Assembly (NCBI RefSeq): GCF_020535565.1 | Contig: NZ_CP084758.1 | Coordinates: 2,555,001 to 2,619,000 of the forward strand | Direction of reading: 5' to 3' | DNA length: 64,000 bases | Origin: Shinella sp. XGS7 | Lineage (GTDB): Bacteria > Pseudomonadota > Gammaproteobacteria > Burkholderiales > Burkholderiaceae_C | Shown: positions 1 through 14,200 of the stretch, one piece after another | How the letters are laid out: each line of letters starts with the position of its first letter | Position numbering within the stretch: position 1 is the stretch's first letter | Notes under the pieces: model-generated | Told to the model about the DNA's origin: nothing | The model's database searches: none | Seen by the model: the letters and a program-made list of their open reading frames with translations, nothing else | Translations under genes and position numbers: made by a program

Positions 1-121
1 CAGCTAACAAGTTGAGAGTAATGAAGAACGGCGAAACGCGTAATACTCAAAAACAGTTCGATGAATACAAGATCGAACTGAGTCCTTGACGACATTGCAG
101 TCAGCGATGTCAAAGTTATAG
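1..121 (+). other. 16S-23S internal transcribed spacer (3' part)
   Basis: The sequence before the 23S start holds no open reading frame and no tRNA cloverleaf. Its last bases form one side of the 23S processing stem. It is read as the distal end of the 16S-23S spacer; any spacer tRNAs would lie upstream of the window. Confidence 0.8.

Positions 122-128
<7 letters not shown>
108..128 (+). other. 23S rRNA processing stem, 5' arm (partner 2856-2876)
   Basis: The 21 bases at 108-128 are the exact reverse complement of 2856-2876, so the two ends of the 23S precursor can pair in a perfect 21-bp helix. Stems of this kind are the RNase III substrate that releases 23S from the primary rRNA transcript. 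The pairing is seen directly; the enzyme is inferred from the family. Confidence 0.85.
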
Positions 129-2868
<2,740 letters not shown>

Positions 2869-2876
2869 CTTTGACA

Positions 2877-3056
2877 GTGCGACACCTAGCAAGGTGGCAC
2901 GTCAGAGGACGAGGATCACACGTTAAGCCGTTCTTCCTTCAACGAAGTTTGAAGACGCAATCAAATCAAAGCTGATTCACGCTTGTAGCTCAAGGCTACA
3001 ATGCAACTCTACGAATTGGGTTTGCTGTTCAAAGCAACAGCAGGCCAACAAGTCAA
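2877..3056 (+). other. 23S-5S spacer
   Basis: This 180-base stretch lies between 23S and 5S. I see no tRNA and no coding region in it. It is transcribed spacer. Confidence 0.7.
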
Positions 3057-3170
3057 GCCTGACGACCATAGCGAGTTGGTCCCACTCCTTCCCATCCCGA
3101 ACAGGACAGTGAAACGACTCCGCGCCGATGATAGTGCGGGTTCCCGTGTGAAAGTAGGTCATCGTCAGGC
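3057..3170 (+). rRNA. rrf: 5S ribosomal RNA
   Basis: This is the 5S rRNA of the large subunit. The two ends (GCCTGACGACC and GGTCATCGTCAGGC) pair as the terminal helix I. The interior has the conserved blocks GTCCCACTCC, CCCGAACAGGACAGTGAAACG and GATGATAGT in the order expected for 5S. The length, about 114 nt, is normal. Confidence 0.95.
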
Positions 3171-3182
3171 TATTTACCCCTC

Positions 3183-3220
3183 AAAACCCCTCTCAGCTTC
3201 GCTGCGAGGGGTTTTGTCTT
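3183..3220 (+). terminator. rRNA operon terminator (bidirectional)
   Basis: AAAACCCCTC pairs with GAGGGGTTTT around an inner CAGC/GCTG stem and a small loop, followed by GTCTTT. On the opposite strand the same hairpin is followed by T-rich sequence, so it can also end the convergent pobR-like transcript that stops at 3229. Confidence 0.85.
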
Positions 3221-3228
3221 TGTGGGCT

Positions 3229-4170
3229 TCAGGTGAATGATGGGGACGCATCGGGGGCCGAAACGCTTGCAGCCAAGCGCCGCCAGGCGCTGGGCGTTTG
3301 TCCGGTGCGACGTTGATAGAAGCGGCTGAAATAGGCTGCGTCGCTGAAACCCAGGCCATCGGCAATCTGCTTGATGCTCAAGCGGGTGTAGGCCAGTTCG
3401 CGTTGCGCTTCTAGCAGCACGCGCGCCTGCAGGAGTTGCAGCGCCGTGCAGTCCAGCACTTCGCGGCAGACCCGGTTGAGCTGGGTGCTGGTGATGCCCA
3501 GCTCGCCTGCGAACTCCGAGAGGGTGGGTTGACGGCGGTAGTTCCGCTCCAGCAGCTCTTTGTAGCGCTGGATGTGGATGCGGGCTCTGGGGAGTGCCGG
3601 CGTGATCATGTCGGCGGCTGTGTGGGAATGCTCGCATCGCATCAAACTCAGCGCTCGGCCGATACAGACCAGCAGGGCCAGCAGGGCGGCATCGATGCCT
3701 GCGGTCCGCCAGGGGGCACCGGTATCCCGGAATTCCCGCTCCAGGCTGAGCAGGGCCTGCTCAATCTGCTTCTGAATCGCGCCAGCAGGCACTGATAGTT
3801 TGCCGGCGCTCGGCGTCATCAGCAGCTGGCTCAGGCTGGCTTGCTCACGCAGCAGCATCTGCAGGTGCTGGGCCAGTACCGTGATGACCTGACCTTCGAT
3901 GCCGGCCTCGAAGCGGAAACCATGCACGCAGCCCGGTGGCAGGAGCATCAGTGCGGGCCCATCCAGCTGGTAGCTTTGGCCGTCAATACTCGCTTGGCAG
4001 GCCCCTCGTCTGATCCAGAAGAGCTGGAACAGCGAGCCGTGCCTGTGGGCTGCGATGTTCCAATTCTGCAGCGTGCTGCGCTCTGCGATGGACTCGCAGT
4101 GCAGGCAGTCCAGGCCGCGACTGCGGCCGTGCTCGCCGTAGATGGAGTAGGTGGGCAGCGGGGAGTCCAC
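3229..4170 (-). CDS. pobR: AraC-family transcriptional regulator, probable 4-hydroxybenzoate regulator PobR
   Basis: Likely activator of the divergent pobA gene in response to 4-hydroxybenzoate. The protein (about 313 residues) has an N-terminal cupin-like effector domain and a C-terminal AraC/XylS double helix-turn-helix (IKQIADGLGFSDAAYFSRFY, then a typical RRTGQTPSAWR end). The open frame extends to 4269 and would overlap pobA. I prefer the GTG at 4170 because GGAG lies 8 bases upstream on the minus strand and because this leaves a 92-bp divergent promoter. PobR of Pseudomonas and Azotobacter belongs to this family, and the position next to pobA supports the name. The assignment rests on context plus family, not on a ligand-site match. 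Confidence 0.8.
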   Translation of the reverse strand: MDSPLPTYSIYGEHGRSRGLDCLHCESIAERSTLQNWNIAAHRHGSLFQLFWIRRGACQASIDGQSYQLDGPALMLLPPGCVHGFRFEAGIEGQVITVLAQHLQMLLREQASLSQLLMTPSAGKLSVPAGAIQKQIEQALLSLEREFRDTGAPWRTAGIDAALLALLVCIGRALSLMRCEHSHTAADMITPALPRARIHIQRYKELLERNYRRQPTLSEFAGELGITSTQLNRVCREVLDCTALQLLQARVLLEAQRELAYTRLSIKQIADGLGFSDAAYFSRFYQRRTGQTPSAWRRLAASVSAPDASPSFT

Positions 4171-5489
<1,319 letters not shown>

Positions 5490-5526
5490 TACCGGCCTGG
5501 GCAGCACAAGGGAGTGAGAGACCGCC

Positions 5527-6261
5527 ATGTCCGACCAGCCTTCGCCCCCATCCCCCCATCCTCAGGCGCTGCGCTTCGAGCCCGTGCCCGAGGGTGTCTA
5601 CCCCCGCCTTGTCCACCCGCCCTACAAGTCCACCCAGACGCGCGGCCCCTCCCAGCCCGCCTTGCGGGTGCACCTGCCTGCGGCAGTGTCCGGGGGCTTG
5701 CAGATCCCGCCTGGGCTTGTGCTATCGCGCGAGGCCGACCTGACCCGCCAGGGCCAGGCCGCGCCCCTGGGCGAGAAGATCGTGGTCTGCGGCCGGGTGC
5801 TGGACGAGGACGGGCGCCCGGTGCGCCACAGCCTGATCGAGGTCTGGCAGTGCAATGCCGCCGGCCGCTACTGGCACAAGAAGGACCAGCACGAGGCGCC
5901 GCTGGACCCCAACTTCTACGGCCTGGGCAAGCTGATGACGGACGAGGCGGGCCGCTACCGCTTCATCACCATCAAGCCAGGCCCCTATCCCTGGGGCAAT
6001 CACGACAAGGCCTGGCGCCCGGCCCATATCCACTTCTCGCTTTTCGGCAATGTGCATGCCCAGCGCCTGGTCACGCAGATGTACTTTCCCGCCGACCCGC
6101 TCTTCGAGGTCGACCCCATCTTCCAGGGCATTCCCGACGCCGCCGCGCGCCAGCGCCTGATCGCCCGTTTCAGTCTGGACGAGACCGTGGGCGGCGAGAT
6201 GCTGGGCTATGTGTTTGACATCGTGCTGCGCGGCCGCGCCGCCACGCCCTTCGGCCTCTGA
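5527..6261 (+). CDS. pcaH: protocatechuate 3,4-dioxygenase, beta subunit
   Basis: Iron(III)-bearing subunit of the intradiol dioxygenase that opens protocatechuate to 3-carboxy-cis,cis-muconate in the beta-ketoadipate pathway. The 244-residue protein carries all four expected iron ligands with the family spacing: Tyr115 (GRYWH), Tyr154 (GPYPWGN), His167 and His169 (AHIHFS). A GGGAG Shine-Dalgarno precedes the ATG. It lies between pobA and pcaG in one transcription unit, so hydroxylation and ring cleavage are encoded together. The downstream pca genes (B, C, D, I, J) are not in the window. Confidence 0.95.
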   Translation: MSDQPSPPSPHPQALRFEPVPEGVYPRLVHPPYKSTQTRGPSQPALRVHLPAAVSGGLQIPPGLVLSREADLTRQGQAAPLGEKIVVCGRVLDEDGRPVRHSLIEVWQCNAAGRYWHKKDQHEAPLDPNFYGLGKLMTDEAGRYRFITIKPGPYPWGNHDKAWRPAHIHFSLFGNVHAQRLVTQMYFPADPLFEVDPIFQGIPDAAARQRLIARFSLDETVGGEMLGYVFDIVLRGRAATPFGL

Positions 6262-6283
6262 GCGGCCCCCCGAAGATCACGCC

Positions 6284-6835
6284 ATGCAGAACACCGAGAC
6301 GAACACCGGGATGCCCGGGCTCACCAGCTCCCAGACCATCGGCCCCTTTCCGCACGAGGCCTGGGCCTGGGCCGTGCACGGCCCCGCGGCCCGCCCACCC
6401 AGCGCCACGCTCTGTCTGCAGGGCCGCTTGCTGGACGGGCAGGGCCGCCCCATCGACGACGGCTGGATCGAGGCCTGGACGCCCCTGGCCCAGGCGCTGG
6501 AGCTGCAGGCGGGCTACCCCTTGCCCGGCTTTCGCCGCATGCCCACGGACGGCGAGGGCGGCTTCACGCTCTGGTTCAGCCCGAGTGCCGTGCCGGGCGA
6601 GCCCCTGGCCCTGATCACCGTGTTTGCACGCGGCCTGCTCTTGCACCGCTTCAGCGCCGTGTTCGCGGCCGATGATGCCGGGCTGGCCGCCTCGTCCCTG
6701 CTGAACCAGGTGCCCGTGGCCCGTCGCCCCAGCCTGCTGGCCCAGCCGGTGCCCGAAGCGCCCGGCCACTACCGCTGGGACATCCGCCTGCAGGGCGAGC
6801 CCCAGAGCGAGACGGTATTTTTCGACTACGCCTGA
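6284..6835 (+). CDS. pcaG: protocatechuate 3,4-dioxygenase, alpha subunit
   Basis: Non-iron partner subunit of the PcaHG dioxygenase. The 183-residue protein starts at ATG 6284. The frame is open further upstream, into pcaH, but the family begins with the segment seen here (LTSSQTIGPFPHEAW). The FDIR-type closing segment (YRWDIRLQGE..TVFFDY) is typical of the alpha chain. It follows pcaH after 22 bp. As in other alpha subunits, the tyrosine/histidine iron-ligand set is not complete. Confidence 0.93.
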   Translation: MQNTETNTGMPGLTSSQTIGPFPHEAWAWAVHGPAARPPSATLCLQGRLLDGQGRPIDDGWIEAWTPLAQALELQAGYPLPGFRRMPTDGEGGFTLWFSPSAVPGEPLALITVFARGLLLHRFSAVFAADDAGLAASSLLNQVPVARRPSLLAQPVPEAPGHYRWDIRLQGEPQSETVFFDYA

Positions 6836-6921
6836 GGCCGTGGCGCGCCGGGCGCAGGCCGCCCCGGTCACAATAGGGCTCCGGCGGGCTTTCTGGCCCG
6901 CCTTGTCTTTGTGGAGTCCTG

Positions 6922-8106
6922 ATGAAGAGCGTCACTTCTAAAATACGCAGGCTGCCGGCCCTGGCCGTGGCCTTCTGCACCGCTGGTGCCCACCCCGCTG
7001 AGCGCCTGGCCGAACACCCGGCTGCATCTGCCAGCACCCGCCGCACCCTGCTGGGCGCCGCCGGTCTGCTGCTGGCCCTGGGCAGCGCGGCCCAGGCGGC
7101 CCCCGCGCTGCCCAAGACAGCCTTTGTCTACGTGAGCCCTGTGGGCGAGGCCGGCTGGACCTACCAGCACGAGCAGGGCCGCCGCGCCGCCGAACAGGCC
7201 CTGCCGGGCCTGCAGACCACGGCCGTGGAGAGCGTGGCCGAGGGCGCCGATGCCGAGCGCGTGATGCGCGACCTGGCCCAGCAGGGCTACCAGCTCATCT
7301 TTGCCACCAGCTTCGGCTATCTGGAGCCGGCCCTGCGCGTGGCCGCGGACTTCCCGCAGCTGCGCATCGAGCATGCGGGCGGCTACAAGACCGCCCCCAA
7401 TCTCAACACCTACAACGCCCGCTTCTACGAGGGCCGCTACCTCGCCGGCCTGCTGGCTGGCAAGAGCAGCAAGAGCGGCGTGGCCGGCTATGTGGCGGGC
7501 TTTTCCCTGCCCGAGGTGGTGCAGGGCATCAACGCCTTCGCGCTGGGCATGCGCGCGGCCAATCCCAAGGCCCAGGTGCGCGTGCTCTGGCTCAACAACT
7601 GGTACGACCCCGCCCGCGAGCGCGAGGCCGCGCTGACCCTGGTGAACCAGGGCGCCGATGTACTGACCAACCACAGCGCCTCGCCCGCCGTGCCCCAGGT
7701 GGCGGAAGAGAAGGGCGTGCGCCTGATCGCCTACACCAGCGATATGCGCCGCTTCGCGCCCAAGGCCCAGCTCGCCGCCGTCACCCACCACTGGGGCCGC
7801 TACTACACCCAGCGCATCCAGGCCGTGCAGCAGGGCCAGTGGAAGCCCCAGCCCGTCTGGGGCGGCCTGGCCAGCGGCATGATCGAGCTCAGCGCCCTGC
7901 GCCCCGATCTGCCCAAGGCCACGCGCCAGCTGATCGAGCAGCGCCGCCAGGACATCGTCGCCGGCCGCTTCAGTCCCTTCTCGGGCCGGCTGGTGGACAA
8001 CCAGGGCCGCGAGCGCCAGGCCCGCGGCGTGCTGGGCGATGCCGAGATTGCGAGCATGGACTGGTTCGTCGAAGGTGTGCAGGCCGCCAGCGTCAGCGCA
8101 CGCTGA
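6922..8106 (+). CDS. BMP-family ABC transporter substrate-binding protein
   Basis: Periplasmic binding protein of the basic membrane protein (BMP/PnrA) family, whose characterised members bind nucleosides or purines for ABC import. The 394-residue product has a long N-terminal region followed by a Tat-like signal (TRRTLLGAAGLLLALGSAAQA, about residues 39-59). The mature protein contains the family segments FATSFGYLEPAL, YEGRYLAGLLAG and VAGYVAGFSLPEVVQGINAF. No permease or ATPase gene is adjacent, so it is an orphan here. An internal start just before the Tat-like segment is possible. Its substrate cannot be told from sequence; the position after pcaHG could mean an aromatic substrate but this is weak. 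Confidence 0.8.
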   Translation: MKSVTSKIRRLPALAVAFCTAGAHPAERLAEHPAASASTRRTLLGAAGLLLALGSAAQAAPALPKTAFVYVSPVGEAGWTYQHEQGRRAAEQALPGLQTTAVESVAEGADAERVMRDLAQQGYQLIFATSFGYLEPALRVAADFPQLRIEHAGGYKTAPNLNTYNARFYEGRYLAGLLAGKSSKSGVAGYVAGFSLPEVVQGINAFALGMRAANPKAQVRVLWLNNWYDPAREREAALTLVNQGADVLTNHSASPAVPQVAEEKGVRLIAYTSDMRRFAPKAQLAAVTHHWGRYYTQRIQAVQQGQWKPQPVWGGLASGMIELSALRPDLPKATRQLIEQRRQDIVAGRFSPFSGRLVDNQGRERQARGVLGDAEIASMDWFVEGVQAASVSAR

Positions 8107-8217
8107 GAAGGCCTCCAAAAGCCAGCCCCCTCCAAAGGGGGCGCGCAGGGCGCACCCAGGCCCGCGCCCCTGACCTAGACTCCCCGGCAGATTGAAAAAC
8201 GCCGGCCGGGGAGTCCC

Positions 8218-11200
8218 ATGCAACAAGTCGAAAAAACCCTTGCTTTCCTGCGTCTGATGTCGGGTCGGTGCGCTCTGCGCGCCACCCGGGGTCAGGTCTT
8301 GCAGCGCCCACACGCCCGTGTGCGGTCGCTGCGGTCGCTGCAGGTGCTCCTGGGCCTGCTGGGCAGCCTGGCCCTGGCGGCGCCGGCGGCGGCGGTGAGT
8401 GTGAGCAGCGTGAGTCCGCAGGGCGAGGTGCGCGAGGTGCGTCAGCTGCGCCTGCGCTTTTCCGAGCCCGTCGTGCCCCAGGGCGACCCGCGCCTGCCGG
8501 CCCCGGCCGAGCTCAGCTGCGAAGGCCTGCCCGCGCCCAAGGGCGATGGCCGCTGGTCCCAGGCCAGCGAGTGGCTGTTCGATCTGGCCCAGCCCCTGCC
8601 CGCGGGCAGCCGCTGCCGCATCCAGCTCAAGGCCGGTTTCAAGCCCCTGCAGGGCGAGCTCAGCGGCCCGCGCGAGTTCAGCTTCAGCACTGCGGCGCCG
8701 GCCGTGCTCCAGGTGGAGCCCTGGCCCGGCAGCCGCATCGAGGAAGACCAGGCTTTCTTGCTCCAGCTCAGCGGCCCCATCAGGGCCGAGAGCCTGGCGC
8801 GCGGCGCCTGGTGCGAGGTGCAGGGCATCGGCGAACGCCTGCCCCTGCGCGTGATCGAGGGGGCGCCGCGCGAGGCCCTGCTCAAGGCCCGCCGCGTGCC
8901 CAAGGCCCAGCAGGCCCAGCAGCTGCTCGTCAGCTGCCAGCGCCCGCTGCCGCCCAAGGCCAAGCTGCGCCTGGTCTGGGGGCCAGGTATTGCCTCGGCC
9001 CTGAATGCGCAGCTGCTCACCCGTGCCGAGCAGCGCTTCGACTACGAGGTGCGTGAACCGCTCACGGCCGAATTCAGCTGCGAGCGCGAACGCGCCGGCG
9101 CGCCCTGCCTGCCGATCCGGCCGGTGGTGTTGCGCTTCTCCGAGCCGGTGCCGCGCGAGCAGGCCCTGGCCGTGCGCCTCAAGCCCGCCGAGGGCGGCGC
9201 GGCCCTGGCCCCGGTGGTGGACAAGGACGACAAGTCCACCGAGCTCTCCGAGCTGCGCTTTCCCACGCCCCTGGCCGAGAACGCGGCCTACCAGATCGAG
9301 CTGCCCTCCGGGCTCAAGGACCAGAGCGGCCGCGCCCTGGCCAATGCCGCCAGCTTCCCGCTCAAGATCAGCACCGGCGGCGCGCCGCCGCTGGCCAAGT
9401 TCGCGGCCGCGCCCTTTGGCGTGATCGAGCTGCCCACCGAGCGCGATGCGCCCGGGCCGGCCCTGCTGCCCGTGACCCTGCGCCACACCCAGGAGGATCT
9501 GGCCGGCCAGAAGGCCAGTGCCGGCCGGGTGCAGATCAAGCGCCTGGACAGCGATGCCGAGATCCTGGCCGCCTATCTGCGCCTCAAGCGCTGGCACGAG
9601 AGCCAGCTGCCGGCGCGCGAGCTGGGCCTGCCGCAAAGCCAGTGGACCGAGCTGGTGGAGGACGAGGGGCCCAATGGCCAGCGCCGCCAGCGTCGCGTGG
9701 AGCGCTATGTGCACACGCGCGAGCTGTCCATGCTGGCGCGCGAATCGGGCGTGCAAGACCTGGCCCTGCCCAGCCTGGCCACGCCGGCCGGCGCCCCGCC
9801 ACGGCCCTTCGAGGTGCTGGGCCTGCCCATTGCCAGCCCCGGCTACCACGTGGTGGAGATCGCCTCGCGCCGCCTGGGCCAGGCCCTGCTGGACAAGGCC
9901 CAGCCCATGTATGTGCGCACCGGCGTGCTGGTCACCAATCTGGGCGTGCACTTCAAGTGGGGGCGCGAGAACAGCCTCATCTGGGTCACCAGCCTGGACC
10001 GCGGCCGCCCCGTGCCCGGCGCCGAGGTGGCGGTGAACGACTGCCGTGGCAAGCGCCTGTGGGCCGGCCGCACCGATGAGCAGGGCCGTGCCCTGGTGCC
10101 CGAGGCCCTGAGCCTGCCCAGCGGGCCGGGCCAGCGCTGCGAGGGCGAGTACGGCTTCTTCGTCACGGCCCGTGCCGCCGCGCCCGGCGGCGCGCGCGAT
10201 ATGGCGTTTGTGTTCAGCAGCTGGAACCGCGGCATCGAGTCCTGGCGCTTCAACCATCCCACGGCCCGCGGCGCCCAGCCCGACAGCCGCGCCCACAGCG
10301 TGCTGGACCGCAGCCTGCTGCGCGCGGGCGAGACCCTGTCGATGAAGCATTTCTTCCGCGAGGAGACGGGCCAGGGCCTGCGCCTGGCCAAGGAAGGCGG
10401 CCGGCCCGAGCGCGTGCGCCTGCTGCATGAGGGCAGCGGCCAGGAGATCACCGTGACCGAGTCTCTGGACTGGAATGCCCAGGGCACGGCGCTGAGCCAG
10501 TGGGCCATTCCGCCCGCGGCCAAGCTGGGCAGCTACCGCATCATGCTGGAGCGCGGCCAGGGCGCGCAGCAGCGGCGCTGGGACAGCGGCGAGTTCCGGG
10601 TGGAGGAGTTCCGCGTGCCCCTGGTGGAGGCGCGGCTGAGCCCGCCCAAGGGCCCCCTGGTGGCGCCCACGGAGCTCAAGATCGGCGCCCAGCTCAGCTA
10701 CCTCTCGGGCGGCGGCATGGCCCAGACCCCGCTCTCGGTCTCGGCCCTGCTGCGGCCGCGCGGGCTCAACTTCGCCGGCTATGAGGACTTCCAGTTCCAG
10801 CCCCCGCGCGACCCGCGCAGCCTGGCCGCCGAGGCCGGCGGCGAGATGGGCGGGGAGGGCGAGGAGGGCAGCGCGCCCGCCAGCGGCGGCAAGCTGGTGG
10901 CCGACAAACTGGCCCTAGCCACCGACGGCCAGGGCGCGGCCACGCTCACGCTCAAGGGCCTGCCGGCCCTGCAGCAGCCCAGCGAGCTGCTGACCGAGTT
11001 CAGCTTCAACGATCCCAATGGCGAGCGCCAGACCCGTTCCGTGCTGCTGCCGCTGTGGCCGGCGCGCCTGGCCCTGGGCCTGCGGGCGGCCTCCTGGGCC
11101 AGCAGCCGCGGCCAGGTGGGCTTCAAGGTGGTGGCCCTCAATCTGGAGGGCAAGCCCATGGCCGGCCAGAAGGTGGTGGTGCGTGCGCGCCTGGCCCAGA

Positions 11201-14200
11201 CCCTGTCCACGCGCAAGCGCATGGTGGGCGGCTTCTATGCCTATGACAACCGGGTGGAGCTCAAGGAGCTGGGCGAGGTCTGCAGCGGCAGCAGCGATGC
11301 CCAGGGCCTGCTGACTTGCGAGGCCAGGCTGGAGAACGCCGGCCAGGTGGAGCTGATCGCCAGCGCCAAGGATGCCGAGGGCCGCACGGTGGAATCGGCC
11401 ACCAGCGTCTGGGTCACGCGCCAGGGCGAGCTCTGGTTCGCACAGGACAACGACGACCGCATCGACCTGCTGCCCGAGAAGCGCGCCTACGAGCCCGGCG
11501 AGACCGCCCGCCTGCAGCTGCGCATGCCCTACCGCGAGGCCACGGTGCTGCTGAGCATCGAGCGCGAGGGCATCATGGACACGCGCGTGCTCACGGTACG
11601 CGGCGACGACCCCACGGTCTCGCTCAAGATCGAGCGCGACTGGTCGCCCAATATCTATGTCTCGGCCCTGGTGCTGCGCGGACGCATCCGCGATGTGCCC
11701 TGGTACAGCTTCTTCACCTGGGGCTGGCGTGCGCCGCGCCAGTGGTGGTCCGACTGGCGCGCCGGCCGCGACTACCAGGCGCCCACGGCCATGGTGGATC
11801 TGGCCAAGCCCTCCTTCAAGCTGGGCGTGGCCGCCTTGCAGGTGGGCCTGCAGCGCCACCGCCTGGAGGTCTCGGTCACGCCCGACAAGCCCCAGTACGG
11901 CGTGCGCCAGAAGGCCCAGGCCCTGATCAAGGTCAGCCAGGATGGTCGCCCCGTGCCGGGCGCCGAGATCGCCTTCGCCGCCGTGGACGAGGGCCTGCTG
12001 GCCCTGCGCGGCAACGAGAGCTGGAATCTGCTGGGCGCCATGCTGCAGCCCCGTCCCTGGGGCGTGGAAACCGCCAGCGCGCAAAGCGAGATCATTGGCC
12101 GGCGCCACTATGGCCGCAAGGCGGTGGCCGCGGGCGGCGGTGGCGGGCGTGGCGGCACGCGCGAGCTCTTCGACACCTTGCTCACCTGGCAGCCGCGCGT
12201 GCGCGTGGACGCCCAGGGCGAGGCGCGGGTGGAGGTGCCGCTGAACGATTCGCTCACGGGCTTCCGCCTGGTGGCCGTGGCCGATGCCGGCGTGCAGGCC
12301 TTCGGCACCGGCCAGACCAGCATCCGCGTGAGCCAGGACCTGCAGCTGCTCTCCGGCCTGCCGCCCCTGGTGCGCGAGGGCGATCAGTTCCAGGCCCTGC
12401 TCACCCTGCGCAACACCACGTCGCGCGAGATGAAGCTGCGCGCCAGCCTGGCCGGCACGGCCCAGCTGAGCGGCGCGTCCGACAGCGCGAGCGAGCCCGA
12501 TCTCAAGCGCCAGCCCCTGAGCCTGCCGCCGCAAGACCTGACCCTGGCGCCCGGCGCCGCGCGCGAGCTGCAGTGGACGGTGAGCGTGCCCGCCAATGCC
12601 CTGAGCCTGGTCTGGGAGGCCGAGGTGCAGGAGCAGGGCGGCGCCAAGGCGCGCGACCGCATGAAGGTCACGCAGCTGGTGCAGCCGGCCGTGCCGGTGC
12701 GGGTGCTGCAGGCCAGCCTCAGCCAGCTGGACGGTCGCCTGAGCCTGCCGGTGGCCGCGCCCGCCGACGCCCTGCCGCAGCGCGGCGGCCTGGCCGTGAG
12801 CCTGCAGCCCAGCCTCACCGGCGCGCTGCCGGGGCTGCGGCGCTTCTTCGAGCAATACCCCTACAGCTGCCTGGAGCAGCTCAGCGCCAAGGCCCTGGGC
12901 CTGGGCGACCGGGCGCAATGGCAGAGCCTGATGAACCGCCTGCCCAGCTATCTGGACAGCGATGGCCTGGCCAACTACTTCCCGCCGCGCCCCGATCAGG
13001 CGCCCCAGGGCAGCGACCGTCTCACCGCCCATCTGCTGGCGGCGGCGCATGAGGCCGGCCAGCCCCTGCCCGAGGCCGCGCGCGAAGCCATGCTCGGCGG
13101 CTTGAGCGCCTTTGTGGAAGGTCGGCTGCAGCGCCGCTTCTGGTCGCCGCGGCCCGACACCGAGGTGCGGCGCCTGGCCGCGCTGGAGGCGCTCTCGCGT
13201 TATGGCCGCGCCAGCGCCCGCCTGCTGGCCACGGTGGATGCGCGCAATGTCACGACCTGGCCCACGGCGGCCCTGATCGACTGGCTGCAGATCCACCGCC
13301 GCCTGAGCGACGCCCCCGAGCGAGAGAAGCGCATTGCCGAGGCCGAGGCCCAGCTGCGCAGCCGCCTGAGCTATGCCGGCAGCACGCTGAAGTTCAGCAC
13401 CGAGGAGGGCGATGCCTGGTGGTGGCTGATGGACGGGCCCGACGCCAATGCCTCGCGCCTGATCCTGGCCGTGCTGGACCTGCCGGGCTGGAAGGAGGAA
13501 CTGCCGCGCCTGGTGAGCGGCGCGCTGGGCCGCCAGAAGCTGGGCGCCTGGGGCACGACCACGGCCAATCTCTGGGGCGTGCTGGCGCTGCAGAAGTTCG
13601 CCGCGCGCTTCGAGGCGGTCAAGCCTGCGGGCCGCAGCGTGGCCAGCGTGGACGGGCGCGCGCCCCAGACCCTGGACTGGGCCCGCCAGCCCGAGGGCGG
13701 TGCGCTGCGCCTGCCCTGGCCCGCCCAGGCCCAGGGCAGCCTGAGCCTGGAGCAGCAGGGCGCAGGCAAGCCCTGGGTCACGGTGCAGAGCCTGGCGGCC
13801 CTGCCGCTGAAGGCGCCCCTGGTCTCGGGCTATCGCCTGAGCAAGAGCATCCAGGCCGTGGAGCGCAAGGCCAAGGACCGCTGGAGCCGCGGCGATGTGC
13901 TGCGCGTGCGCCTGGAGCTGGAAGCCCAGAGCGATATGAGCTGGGTGGTGCTGTCCGACCCCGTGCCGGGTGGCGCCGCCATCCTGGGCTCGGGCCTGGG
14001 CGGCGACTCGGCCCTGGCCACGCGCGATGAGCAGCGCGAGGGCAGCGCCTGGCTGGCCTACGAGGAGCGCAGCTTCGAGGCCTGGCGCGGCTACTACCAG
14101 TACCTGCCGCGCGGCAAGCATGTGATCGAGTACACCCTGCGCCTGAACAACCCTGGCAGCTTCCAGCTCCCGCCCACCCGGGCCGAGGCCATGTACGCGC

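Noticed and set aside
2877-3056. A possible tRNA in the 23S-5S spacer
   Set aside because: No cloverleaf with a T-loop GTTCRA box could be found.
6868-10428. A 1186-codon minus-strand frame opposite the BMP and A2M genes, and a similar one at 10915-14280
   Set aside because: Shadow frames of high-GC genes. No signal, domain or ribosome site supports them.
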